Shown in pieces: positions 21,470 to 32,527 of a stretch of 64,000 nucleotides of DNA; positions within the stretch are counted from its first letter, which is position 1, and each line of letters begins with the position of its first letter. Both the position numbers and the translations under genes were made by a program. Below the pieces are notes generated by a model, which saw nothing but the letters and a program-made list of their open reading frames with translations, ran no database searches and had not been told where the DNA came from. The stretch spans positions 978,501-1,042,500 of the forward strand of contig NW_024756966.1 in assembly GCF_018991925.1 (NCBI RefSeq), in the 5' to 3' direction. The stretch is from Homarus americanus (taxonomy: Eukaryota; Arthropoda; Malacostraca; Decapoda; Nephropidae).

Positions 21470-21500
<31 letters not shown>

Positions 21501-21521
21501 GCCTGCCTGCCTGTCTGTACC
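21445..21521. repeat. (TGTC)n microsatellite
   Basis: About 18 TGTC units with a TATC and three TGCC variants. Confidence 0.96.
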
Positions 21522-21779
21522 CTCTCCCTGATTACCACCAAAATTTAAGGTAAAATCATAACTAATTCTTAGAAAACCTTGGCTCGTAAATTACCTTCTG
21601 CCATATCTTCTTTCTAGGACACCCACCACCTCCCCTAATGCCTTAAATTCATCCTTTAGGACCCCCCGCACCTTTAAAAGTCCTTCACCGCCTCCTAGGA
21701 CACGCAAAGGAACCTTAATCTCCTTAAATCACTTTTAGGACATGGTGATTCCTTACCTTCGACCACTATACCATCTACT

Positions 21780-22085
21780 TCTATCACCAACCAGTATCTA
21801 CCACCACTATCACCACTACCATCTACCACAACCACAACCACTACCACTACTCACCACCACCTCCAACACCACTTAACCCCCCCCCACCACCACCACCACC
21901 ACTACTCTCCTCAAACACCTTTCTCCAACACCTTACCACCACCAACACCACACCTCCAACTCTTCACCACCTCAAACACCTTTCTCCAACACCTTACCAC
22001 CACCAACACCACACCTCCAACTCTTCAACACCTCAAACACCTCTCTCCAACACCTTACCACCACCAACACCTCTTCACCGACCCT
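21780..22085. repeat. ACC-rich block with a 61-bp tandem repeat
   Basis: The word TCAAACACC starts at 21911, 21972 and 22033 (period 61), each unit reading CTCAAACACCTTTCTCCAAC and onward. About 2.8 copies, over 95% alike. Confidence 0.9.
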
Positions 22086-22564
22086 CCCTCACCCCTCTTT
22101 TAACTAATTCACACCGACATAGCCAAAATCCAGCTCTCATTATCATAATGGTCGGCTGGAGGGGTCATAATGCTGTTGTTTTAATTAGAGACAACTGCTA
22201 ATTCCCTCAGATAACAACCCGGCTTATAATTTGAATGTTAAACTGGCTTAGAGGAGGTTAAGTGTCTTGTTTAGTCTACCGTGTGGTTGTTAGGTCTTGC
22301 CTGATGTTTTATGGTGTGTGTGGGGGGATGGGGGGGGTGTTTGGGAGGGGGGTGTGGGGGGGTTGTGTATGTGTGCATGTTTGTATTTATTGTGTATATC
22401 TGTGTGTGCATATACATTTGTGCAGTCGAATACATGTATATGCCTACCTATGTATACTGCATCCAACACAGCTCTTAACACAACTAGGTACAGTGACGCT
22501 CCAATACCTAATATGTAATCCTCTGTAAGTTAGTCTTTTTTTCTATCTTACTTCCTCATTATTT

Positions 22565-22728
22565 CTTTGTCTCTACCTATCTACCTGTCTACACATCTAC
22601 CTGTTTACCTATCAACCTGTCTACGCATCTACCTGTCTACCTGTCTACCTATCTACCTGTCTACCTATCTACCTGTCTACACATCTACCTGTCTACCTAT
22701 CTACCTGTCTTTCCACCTACCTGTCAAT
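22565..22728. repeat. (CTACCTGT/CTACCTAT)n octamer repeat
   Basis: About twenty 8-base units, CTACCTGT and CTACCTAT, with a few CTACACAT. Each unit carries an ACCTGT word. Confidence 0.93.
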
Positions 22729-22794
22729 GTAATGCGGTAAAGAGTACGACCCGGCGCTACTTACATGTACACAATAGTACCCGGAAATTGCCCC

Positions 22795-23065
22795 TGGGAG
22801 AAGGAGGAGGAAAAAGAGTAAGAAGGAGGAGGAAGAGAAATAGGAGGACAAGGAACAGGTGGAGGAAGAGAAGTAGGAGTAGCAGGGAGGGTTAGGAAGA
22901 GGAGGAGAATTAGAGGGGGAAGGGTAGCAGGTGGAGTTAAGAGGAGGAGGAGAAGAAGCAGGAAGAGGAGGAAAATTTAGGAGGAGTTGGAAGAGGAGGA
23001 AAAGGAGTAGTAGTAGCAGCAGCAGGAAGAGTTAGGAGTAGGAAAAGTAGGAAGGAGGAGTAGGA
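22795..23065. repeat. Polypurine AGGAGGA tract
   Basis: GGAGGAAGAG-type sequence with (AGC)n near 23010. Confidence 0.9.
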
Positions 23066-23229
23066 GTTTCTTCCTATGGTTGCTGTAAATTAAAATCTCA
23101 TTAGCATAATCCCTTTTAGACTGTCAAGGTGCATCAGTGTTTGTTAATTGGCAACAAGGTGATGTTACCTGTTGTTTTATCTCGCCATTATACCTCGCCG
23201 AGCTCAGGTGTGGCTTTTGGTTTTGTTGG

Positions 23230-23720
23230 AAAGTTAATTTTAGGTTTTAGTGTTTTTGTTTTTTGGGCTCGTTAGCTAGTTTTTTTTTTTTAGTTTTTGC
23301 TCGCCAAGGTTTATAGTTTTTTTTTTTTTGCTCGCTAAGGATTTTTTTGCTCGCTTTTGTAGGGTTTATTAATATTATTTCGTTGGAAATTTAATATTAG
23401 GATTTTTTCCGTCGCAAAATTAAATTGATATATTTTTTGCTCATTAGTCTTTAATAATTAAACTTTTCCTGTCAAAAGACCTAACTTTACACCTTTGTAT
23501 ACGAAATTTTACATTAAATCAATTTATTCTATATTTATTTAATGCCATTTATCCTTACCAACAAACAAACAAACAAACAAACTATACACTTTAACATACT
23601 TTTAACACCTCTAATTAATTACTTGACAACAAACTAAATTCACCACATTTCATTTCTGTTCTTATTTCTACAACCATTTCTTCCCTTTTTTTTTTTAAAT
23701 TTTCTTCGTCGTAAACCTAA
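23230..23720. other. T-rich unique stretch
   Basis: GCTCGC words (TTTTTGCTCGCTAAGG) recur at 23297, 23330 and 23350 as a weak repeat. (AAAC)n at 23565-23581. No gene. Confidence 0.5.
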
Positions 23721-23876
23721 TTCTACAAGAGTCAGATGGCGTCCTATCACCCGGCCACTGAGGTTGTATCTTAATTGCATTATATATCACCAGAGGATCT
23801 CCTTCATCTTGTAAGGAATTAATTTTCTTGGCTCAGGATCACAGTTGGTGTGTGGCGTAAAGTGAGATTATCCCTC

Positions 23877-23956
23877 CACACACACACACACAACACACAC
23901 ACAGACACACACACACACAACACACACACAGACACACACACACACACAACACACAC

Positions 23957-24023
<67 letters not shown>

Positions 24024-24059
24024 ACACACACACACACACACAACACACACACACACACT
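23877..24059. repeat. (CA)n microsatellite with CACAACA and CAGA variants
   Basis: 180 bases of CA with periodic AACACA and AGACACA interruptions in the first 80 bases. Confidence 0.97.
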
Positions 24060-24297
24060 ATCTGGAAATGTTGGGTGTACACTGATGAAACACTTGGTAA
24101 TTTCTTTGGTTAGGTTGCGTTGGGTTAGGGGAAAGGCACATCAGAGCTACATAGAAGGAAATAACACATCTAAAGTAGACAGAAGTTACACAGAAGTACA
24201 TAGAAAATACGGTAGAAAGCAGAACACATCAACAGTCTCGCCTTCCAACATTAACTCTCGTTTTAAAACATCTTCCACCACGATTTGTTTACATGTG

Positions 24298-24575
24298 AGA
24301 GAGGAGGAGGTGGAGGAAGAAGAAGACGAGGCAAAGGAAGAAGAAAGGGAGGAAGAGGAAGAGTAGAGGAAGAGGAGGGCGAAGTGGAGGCGGGAAAGAA
24401 GGAGGAGGAGGAGGAAGAAGTGGAGGAGGAGGATGGAGAGGTAGAGGATGGTGAGGAGAAGAGATGGAGGAGAAAGGTGGTAAAGGTGAGGAGGAAGAAA
24501 AGGGGGGAGGTGAGGAGTTAGAAGAAGAAGCGGAGGAGGAGGAGGCAGGAGAAGGAAGAGGCAGGGGGGACGCCA
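24298..24575. repeat. Polypurine GGA/GAA tract
   Basis: GAGGAGGTGGAGGAAGAAG units. Open Glu-rich and Pro/Ser-rich frames are shadows of it. Confidence 0.93.
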
Positions 24576-24927
24576 GGGCAGCTTCTTGGAAACCTATAGC
24601 CTGAGATAGAATACTCAAGCGTGTCTTACTGTTTCGTGTTTACATTTTGTCGGCTGGGATGTTTGTGTAGTGCTGAGGCTAATTAACGACTACAGTGCTT
24701 TTATCCCCTGTTTTATGTCTGTTGGTCTGTCTGTGTCTGTCTGTGTCTGTGTCATTTGTTAATCTTGTGTGTCTCGTTTCTCTCTCTTTCTCTACCTCTC
24801 TCTCTCTCTCTCTTCCATTCTTCAATCATCATCGCTTCCTGTGTCACCTATGTCATATAAACAGGAAATACCTTGCTTAGTGACTCATCATTACCTTATG
24901 AGGATCCAAACCTAAACACAGTTGCCT

Positions 24928-24970
24928 ACTAACCTAACCTAACCTAACACACACACACACATACACACAC
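24928..24970 (-). repeat. (CCTAA)n array joined to (CA)n
   Basis: Four CCTAA units run directly into CACACA. Confidence 0.9.
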
Positions 24971-25249
24971 CAGGAAATAAAACACCACACAAACACTCCC
25001 ACACAGACTCTAAATTCCCATAGTATTTTTATTCTTACGGTTGGTAGTGGTAATAGTGCCATATAAGAAATCTTGGCCTCATTAACATAAGCGGTGCCAC
25101 GGGTGTACTGATATTACCATGGCAACACACTGGGGAGGTGCCAATTGGTTCTGTTTACTCGTGGTGCCAGAGTTCTTACACCAATATATCGTACCGTAGT
25201 GCTTCCGTGATTTCTTTAAGGAGGGTGTTAGGTGACGTTTAGTATAAGG

Positions 25250-25375
25250 TGTTTGTGTGGGGGGGGATTGGGGAGAGTTTGTGTGGGTGTGGTGTGGGAA
25301 AGATGTGTGGGGGGATGGTTTGTGTGGGGGCGGTGTGGGAGTGTGTGTGTATGGGGGGGTGATGAGGGAACGTTT
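25250..25375. repeat. (GTGTGGGGG)n G/T-rich stretch
   Basis: Repeated TTTGTGTGGGGG and GGTGTGGGA units; G-quadruplex-prone on the plus strand. Confidence 0.8.
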
Positions 25376-25524
25376 GTGTTAGGGGATGGCGTACCGTAGG
25401 AGGGTGTCTCTGTCTGTCTGTATGGGAGTCATTGTTGTTATCCATAAAGAGTCAGTGAAATATACGGAGAAAATATCCAGTCTAAGTAGAGGATTGTGTG
25501 GTGGCTGGCTGATGTAGCGACAAA

Positions 25525-25566
25525 CAAACACACACACACAGACACACACACACACACACACACACA
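25525..25566. repeat. (CA)n microsatellite
   Basis: CA run with one GACA. Confidence 0.95.
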
Positions 25567-26040
25567 GTCCAGCTCACAATCTTTAAACCATAATGACGAG
25601 GGCAGAGACTTTTGAAAGAAGTCTCAGTACAAGAGAGACTTATTTCAGAGGGCCTTTGACAATAGCGGTATCATGCGTCTATAGTTCCGCGCTAGAAGGA
25701 CACAAAAGGTGGGCTCTGTGGGGAGGGGGAAGGGGGAGATGGTAGAGGGGTGAGGGATCAGGTAAGAGGGGGCGCGAAGGTAGTGGGAGGGGGATGAAGG
25801 TAGCGGGTCGAGATTTTCAGGACTTGCTTCGTCTCGTTGGGTAATGAGATTAGAAGGTTTTCCCACAGCTACCCCCACACCCCCCACCTCCTTTCTAACC
25901 CCCCCAACTCCCCCACGCCCCTCCCCTAATGGTACCTCAACCTCACCCCTACCCCCCCTCCCACCCTCATAGGTAAAGGTAAATATTGTCGTCCAGGTGA
26001 TTTTGTTGGTTATAATACATACCTTAAGATGATCATTTCT

Positions 26041-26143
26041 CACGTGAACATTAGGCACCTTAGTTTATTTCACCTTCAGATTAAACACCCTAACACTACC
26101 TGGTGGGGTTAAGTTAGGTTTTAGGGTGGTTAATCTTCACGTG
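26041..26143. mobile_element. Palindromic TTAGG-carrying element (type copy)
   Basis: Inverted ends CACCTTCAGATTAAACACCC (from 26071) and GGGTGGTTAATCTTCACGTG (to 26143) pair over roughly 20 of 25 positions once extended inward. Between them are TACCTGGTGGGG and GTTAAGTTAGGTTTTAGG. A third related terminus, CACGTGAACATTAGGCACC, starts at 26041. No frame; size and structure fit a foldback or MITE element. Confidence 0.55.
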
Positions 26144-26502
26144 ATCTACTCTCACCCCCAACCACCACCACCCCGCCCCCCGACCCCCCCCGACCCCCGC
26201 AAAATAGTTATCATCGGGTAATTAAAAAACAATTAGTAATCCACGCGGCCATTTTGTAGCAGGGTAGGAGGAAGGAGGCAAGTGTGGACAGTTCCTACGT
26301 GGCAAGGATACCTCCCTAAGGATCTCTACCGTTGAGGAGTTAGAGGGAATTACAGGGAACAAGAGGACCTTGTTCCCGGGCGGCGGACAATCAGGAGGCG
26401 GTGGTGGTAGGGGGAGAGATAGGGGGAGGGGGAGTCTGCGGTTTTGGGTGAGATTGGATTAACGCGGAGGAGCTGGACAAGAGGACTTAACGAAGGACAT
26501 AA

Positions 26503-26503
26503 G

Positions 26504-26545
<42 letters not shown>
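26503..26545. repeat. (CA)n microsatellite
   Basis: CA run of about 42 bases, followed at 26593-26624 by (GT)n(GA)n. Confidence 0.96.
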
Positions 26546-26548
<3 letters not shown>

Positions 26549-26869
26549 CTGTCTTTCTGTGTGTTTGTCTGTGCTCGACCTACCCAAGCTTCTCTGTGTG
26601 TGTGTGTGTGAGAGAGAGAGAGAGGGTGGTGGGGGGATGGTGTTGTGATGGTAGTTATTAAACGATCGTATCTAAGTACAGGTAGAGTCTCAGGTGTGAT
26701 TTGAAGCCATCTTGGATATATTTTTTTTCTTCTTTGGTTTATTAGCTTGAGTGAGATGGTTTAGTTTGTTTGGTTTATTTCATTCTATCGTTCCGTTGTT
26801 CCTTGGCCATTCTACCTGAAACACAGATAACCTTACAGAACTGTATTTGATTATTTGACCATTTTACAG

Positions 26870-26882
26870 AGGTCAAAGGTCA
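26870..26882 (+). promoter_or_regulatory. Perfect DR1 nuclear-receptor site
   Basis: AGGTCAAAGGTCA, two direct AGGTCA half-sites with one spacer base. Another AGGTCA lies at about 26926. The flanks are unrelated to the site at 21121. Confidence 0.35.
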
Positions 26883-27280
26883 CCAATAACACCTGTAGGA
26901 CTGAGGGGAGGTCATGTTGCATTAGTTTAGGTTAGGTTCACGATTATTATACCAAGGAATTTATACACCTCATACATCTTAATAAATTTACCTGTATGTT
27001 TGTTCCTCTGCTGTATTAATTATTGCCAGTGTATTAATAAATTCATTGGTCATATATACTTTAATAAATCTGGTTTGTCTGTTTCTTCATATATTATTTT
27101 ATAAATAAAATTTTATAACATATAATTTTTTAATATAAATTGACTTGTTCATTTATTTATACATTGATTATTGTATTAATAAATTCACTTACTGTATGTA
27201 TATATATTATAATAATTTTGTCTGTTTATTAGTTAATTCACGGAGGTAAATATGTAGATGTTTTCAGTGGGTGGCAGTTC

Positions 27281-27288
27281 TGACGTCA
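27281..27288. promoter_or_regulatory. CRE palindrome TGACGTCA
   Basis: Full CREB/ATF consensus in unique sequence, 39 bases before the splice-like junction at 27326/27327. Confidence 0.3.
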
Positions 27289-27301
27289 CCAGCATGCTAA
27301 A

Positions 27302-27332
27302 TTTTTTCCCTCTCTCTATTTTACAGGTAAGT
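27302..27332 (+). other. Recursive splice site-like junction
   Basis: A pyrimidine tract (TTTTTTCCCTCTCTCTATTT) leads into TACAG and directly into GTAAGT. This is a full 3' splice site fused to a full 5' splice site at 27326/27327. It fits (Y)nNCAG|GTRAGT, the ratchet-point consensus known from long Drosophila introns. The joined form leaves no exon (zero-nucleotide exon) or a short following RS-exon; CTG|GTGCGT at about 27382 would be a possible donor for one. It suggests plus-strand transcription of a long intron here. No neighbouring coding exon was found. Confidence 0.45.
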
Positions 27333-27729
27333 GCTACCCACCGCAAGAGCCAACAGTGCCATACATCATTCCTGTCGGCTGGTGCGTATTTTTCGCTGTC
27401 TCCAGATGTGTACGGAGATAATTTTAATTATCTTCATTAAATTCGGCAAGTATCGACCACCGACGTATCGACACGCGTGCTGGCGGGGAAAAAAATAAGG
27501 GGACACATTCAGCAGGGGGAGAGGGGGGTCAGGTGGTAGAGAGGCGACGTCGAGGGAACGTTTTCTGTGTTCACTCCCTCGCCGCCTCTCTGGTTGCAAA
27601 CGTTCTGTGGTCAGAGTTTCATAAAGATTTTTTTATATATTTTTTTTATTTGCACGCTCGGGAACGACCCTGTTAGTGCAAATTAATTTCTAATTTTGCA
27701 TCCTGGTTGTGATTTTACATTTAAGTTTT

Positions 27730-27828
27730 TTTGTGTGTGTGTGTGCGTGTACTTATTTGGTGTGTGTGTACGTACGTGTGTGTGTGTGTGTACGTACGTG
27801 TGTGTGTGTGTACGTACGTGTGTATCTG
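27730..27828. repeat. (GT)n with GTACGTAC blocks
   Basis: Repeated GTACGTACGTGTGTGTGTGT units of about 20-26 bases. Confidence 0.92.
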
Positions 27829-28317
27829 TGTGTCTTTTTACCTGACGTTTTCTTTGTACAGGTGAGGTATTGCTTACCTTAATTAACCTTAAGAACAATC
27901 GAATCGAACTATAGTCCTCATGAGTTTAAATCACACTTATGAAGAACAAAAAATCCCTTACTCGTGATAAAATTCCACCAGTCAGGTTGATAAATTTATT
28001 TAGGTTAACAAAACGTAACCAAAAATTATACAGAAATCTGATATTTTGTTTGTGATTGAAAAACTAAATGATTGGTTATTGATGCTCCTGGAGGGGGGAT
28101 ATAAAATTAAGTGATTGGGTTTTTGATATGTGATTCGTGACAGATTGGAAAGGTCAAAATGGTTAGGTTATCCATGTGATTAGAGATGGTATGGGGGAGA
28201 TAGTGTAAAAGATTAGGTTCTCGATAGGTGATTAGATGAAAAAACTATATAAGAGATTAGTTAATTGATGAGGGAGATTGGTAGATGGTTGCTGGAGTCA
28301 ATCAAGCTAACAGGAAG

Positions 28318-28440
28318 GAGGAGGAGGGGGGGGGGTGGGGGACCATAACCCTGCCCTTCCCTTCTCCCTCCCTCCCCTTCTCCCTCCCTCCCCCCCGTAC
28401 ACCCCTCCCGCCCCCCTCTGACCCTTCCCTCACCTTCCCA
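28318..28440. repeat. G tract joined to CCCTCC tract
   Basis: GGAGGAGGGGGGGGGTGGGG followed by a C/T-only stretch (28345-28440). Confidence 0.85.
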
Positions 28441-28654
28441 ATCCATCATTATGCCTATGCAATTTTAAGTAGGCCTAGGTAACCGGGCGGCGATTCTTCC
28501 ACTCTCTTCAATAGATAGATAGATAGACTGATTGTAGATAGATAGACCTTGTGTGTGTCTACGAGTGTGTTCATCTTTTTGCTACGAGTTATAATCGAAT
28601 AGACTCATAATGGATATATTAATTTTAGTATAAAATAGCTAAATGGGTTTCTAT

Positions 28655-28800
28655 AACTAGTTAAGGGGTTTCTAATAGCAAGTAAAGGGTTCTAAGACAC
28701 CTGATGAGGGGTTTTAAGAACAACTGAGGGGCTTGTAAAGACTGTTAAGGGTTTCTAAGAACGGCTAAGAGGTTCCTAAGAGTATTTAAGGGGCCTTTGA
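28655..28800. repeat. Degenerate about 29-bp repeat
   Basis: Words (T)AAGGGGTTTCTAA, AAAGGGTTCTAAGA, GAGGGGTTTTAAGA and TAAGGGTTTCTAAGA recur about every 25-30 bases. Confidence 0.65.
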
Positions 28801-29107
28801 TGAGCTATTAATGATTACACTTGCCCTTGTCGTTGGTGAGGGGGAAGGGTCATGCTGGAGGGGGTCGTTAGTAGGGTGAGGGAGGGGGTGGGGGGCGGTG
28901 GGGGGCGGTGATGAGAGAGGGTTTGAGGTTGACGTGCCTATGAAAAATGACTCACTACCTGGAACACCTACTTGCTTGTACCGCTCACCTGAGACTCACT
29001 TAATACAGGTAGAGAGTTTAGGGTTATTGTTTCAACGGGTTACCTGTATGGTGATTGGTCCTCCCTCACCCCCCCCCTACCCCCACCTTCCTCGTTCAAC
29101 CTTATAT

Positions 29108-29262
29108 CACCTGAAGATTAACCACCCAAGTGTTATCACAGCCTAATCATGCCTGACCTAACCTAATCTTACCTTACCTTACCTTACCTTACCTGACCTT
29201 ACCTGACCTGACCTGACCTAACCTGACCTTACCTTACCTTACCTTACCTTACCTTAGATTTA
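29108..29262 (-). mobile_element. Reverse-oriented copy: element terminus plus CCTAA/CCTTA array
   Basis: CACCTGAAGATTAACCACCC at 29108-29127, then CCTAATC and CCTGACCTAACCTAATC, then a long CCTTA/CCTGA array to 29258. On the minus strand the order is TTAGG-like array, then GGGTGGTTAATCTTCAGGTG, as at 19438-19529. The CCTTA units are a variant of the telomere unit. Confidence 0.55.
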
Positions 29263-29639
29263 ATAAAACGTATATCACTATCATTTATAAACAAATTTCA
29301 CTTTTATCCAATTATTGATTTCCTAATTCACACACCTATTAAACCTTACCTATTTCTCCCTCATTTACCGTATCCCATTATCCACCAATTACTTAACTTT
29401 AGCCAGTAGATGAGAATTAAGAAACCAAATTAGGTGCTTAGTAAGAAAATTACATTTAGGTTACCTGTGAGATACCTGTGTAATTAGGAAGTTGTAAATG
29501 ACTGCCGCACCTGATGATAATTGACCCGTAATGGCGTAAATTGATTTGGCATTTGAGGAGTTTGGGAATTACTGCTCCCAAATTGACGGGGGCGGTGTAA
29601 TTATTGTTGTTTGTACTGTTTTAAATAAGTTTAGTGTAT

Positions 29640-29820
29640 TGTTTGTTTTGTGTTTGGTTGTGTTTGTTTAGGTGTGTAATGTTTGTGTGTGTTTGGATAT
29701 GTATTATTTGTTTTGTTTGTGTTTTGTTTGGGTGTGTTTGTTTGGGTGTGTTGTTTTTATTTTGTGTTTTGGGTTATATCTTTTGTTTGTTCTGTGTGTT
29801 TGTGTTTGTTTCAGTTACAT
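29640..29820. repeat. (TGTTTG)n T/G-rich stretch
   Basis: Interrupted TGTTTGTTTGG and TGTGTTT units. Confidence 0.8.
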
Positions 29821-30144
29821 GTTTATTTGTACATTACATCATAAAAGGTAATTTATATACTATAGAAAAATCCACAGGTAATTGTAATGTAAAATAAATA
29901 AATAAAACCCAACAGATAATGTAATCCAAAATATAATAAGGAAAAAAAGTTATTTACATTTTTATGAAATGGGGAAAAAAGGTAATTTTAGTTGGAATTA
30001 GGAGAAAATTTTCCACTGTTAGATCTTTAAATTCCTGAAGATGGCAGAAGAAAAAGTTTTTGACCTGAGGAATAAGTCTTTTTCTGATTATATTTTCAAG
30101 ACAATGAAAGGCTCTCGTAAATGGCAGAAAAGATTAAAAATGGC

Positions 30145-30290
30145 AGCAGGGGGTGGGAGAGGTGGGTGGGGAGAGGGTGGAGGAGGAGAAGAGGTTGAGG
30201 TGAAAGAGGAAGGATGGAGATGGGAAGAAGAAGAAGAAGAAGGAGGAGGATAAAGAGAAGGGGGAGGAGGAGGAGAAGGAGAGGGCATAA
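30145..30290. repeat. Polypurine tract
   Basis: GGTGGGGAGAGG passing into GAAGAAGAAGAAGG. Confidence 0.9.
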
Positions 30291-30294
30291 ACAT

Positions 30295-30615
30295 AGACGG
30301 TGGTGCGGTAGATGTGTGGTAGACGGTACAGTAACTAAATCGGTGCTTTGTGTTCATTGCGGTACAGTAAATGGTACAACAGATGGTGCGGTACTTGGCC
30401 TCTCAGATGGTGGAACACGAGGCCCCTCAGATGGTACAGTAAGCAATACGTGACAGATGGTACATTAAAAAGGGTACAGCAGCTGGTGTAACTGACGGTA
30501 CAGCAGCTGGTGCGGTATTGGACTTCACAGATGGCTCAACAAACGTGAGGTCAGATGGTCGGAAGCCCAGGATAAGCCAGCTGACGCAATAGATGGCTCG
30601 ACAGATGGTGATGGG
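30295..30615. repeat. Degenerate (CAGATGGTACAGTAA)n repeat
   Basis: GATGGTAC, CAGATGGTGCGGTA and GGTACAGCAGCTGGTG words recur about every 15-30 bases for 300 bases. CAGATGG occurs repeatedly. Confidence 0.75.
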
Positions 30616-30789
30616 GGTTCAGGAGGGAAGGAAGAGAAGGAAAGGGGAGGAGATGAAGACAAAAAGAATAGGGGAGGAGGAGAACAGATGGGAGAAGGGA
30701 GGGGAAGGGGTAGAAAGGGGGGAGATAAGAGGATGAGAGACTGGGAGATAAAAGAGAGACGGAGAGAATAACTGGGAAAAGGTAGATGA

Positions 30790-30810
30790 GAGAGAGAGAG
30801 AGAGAGAGAG
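30790..30810. repeat. (GA)n microsatellite
   Basis: Short GA run inside a purine-rich region starting at 30620. Confidence 0.9.
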
Positions 30811-30999
30811 CTGGCACTGTCAAGAGACGGGGTGACGGTAGGGGGGTGGGAGACGGCGGCACCACTTTGCATATAGACGTCTTTGGCACTGTGGTAAAGA
30901 GTGCCATAAGAATAATGCCTTTTTAATCCCTCCACACCACCACCACCACCACAAATTCTCGGCACCTGGCGGCTTGATGGGTGCCAACTACCATTAACT

Positions 31000-32200
31000 G
31001 ACACCATAATTTCGCTCGGGAATAATTTAAGTTTAAAAACAAAATCGTTATCATTGTATCTGATGTTAGAATGAAAAACAGTTTAATTGATAATGGTAAT
31101 AAGAATGTCACTTAGGGTGATAATTATTGTAAAAGTAGTGATGATAATTTTAAATAAAGTTATGGTAATTACCCAAAACGACATTTAGTGGTGATAATTA
31201 TAAAACGACCATCGTAATAATAGTATTAGTTAATAAAACGACAATGAATAATAGATACACAAAAATAATAATAAAAATCTCTCTATTTATATGAAATAAT
31301 TTTGGGATTATTTTAAATTTTTTTTGGTTTATCCAAATACCTGTATATAATTCTCACATAGGAAACAAGAGCAGCCTCATATAACGAAATAAAACCAACA
31401 GTTTCTTTTATTCAACGTAACTTCCTGTTGTTCTTCGTAGTCCTTATATAATTTATTCTAATATATATTTTAGTCTCAGTAAGTCAATATTTACGCAATT
31501 TTAGCAATATTACGAATGTTTTTGAGCGAATATTTGAAGTATGAAGAAAGTTATAGCGTTATAGTCGTCAAACTGTGGTCGATGGTTAGTACGGGAGAAG
31601 GATCGCGTGTCACAAACCCATGAGCGCAACTTTTACGTCGACTTGTGGAAGACATTGATCCCACGGTCACGGCGCGAGGTGTCGAACGCATAACAGCTGA
31701 GAGGGAAAACACGCGGCTGGTGGAGGGTCAGGGAGGAAGGGAAGAGAGAGGCAACGTCATGCACAATGCAACCTTATATGCACGATGTTGTTCATTATTT
31801 ATTTACTATTGGAAATGGCATGGTTACATATATGATGGTTTATTTACATGAAGGATATATATAATATTTTGATATATAAATCCATATAACCTAGAGAATA
31901 TGAGTTATATTGTGTATACTTGGGGAGATTTTCGTATAAGAATTTAGGATTTATGTTTACTATTAGAATTTAGGGAGATTTTTCCATAATTTGTGGTTGA
32001 GAAATATTTCCCTAAAAGCTGGAAGTTCGGAAATTTATAACTAGAAAAAGGAATTAAATTTGATATAAAATTCTTCTGTTTAATGCGTCTTGTTTAAAGT
32101 GGAAAAATGTACTGAATGATTTGTGGTTTAATGTGTGGTAGAGGTGTTCTTGAGGGAATTCTTGTTCGAACAGAATTTGGGTTAAAAATGACAGACACAG
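31000..32200. other. AT-rich unique stretch
   Basis: No recognisable gene. A short frame at 31645-31851 reads ERITAERENTRLVEG in unique sequence with no start ATG or strong splice site; not recognised. Confidence 0.45.
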
Positions 32201-32245
32201 ACAGAGACAGACAGAGAGATAGATACACAGACAGACAGACAGACT
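32193..32245. repeat. (GACA)n tetranucleotide block
   Basis: ACAGACAGAGACAGACAG-type repeats. Confidence 0.9.
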
Positions 32246-32359
32246 TTGTACAGAACACGCAATGTATCTACACAAAGGAACATAATAAATATACTTAGTT
32301 TTTATTGTGTACACTTACACCACTTACACACATGTGCACAATGTTCATGTGTAGAGCAC

Positions 32360-32372
32360 TCACACACACACA

Positions 32373-32403
<31 letters not shown>

Positions 32404-32483
32404 ACTCGCTCCCACACACATCCCCCACACATCCCCACCACCATCCCTTCCAACCCCCTCACACACAGACAGACACACACAAA

Positions 32484-32522
<39 letters not shown>

Positions 32523-32527
32523 ACACA
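32360..32527. repeat. (CA)n microsatellite in two blocks
   Basis: CA runs at 32360-32401 and 32462-32527 around a CCCCACACATCCCC spacer. Confidence 0.96.

Noticed and set aside
31645..31851. Frame reading VEDIDPTVTARGVERITAER
   Set aside because: Superficially protein-like, but it starts only at GTG, has an in-frame stop just upstream and no acceptor signal; no family recognised.
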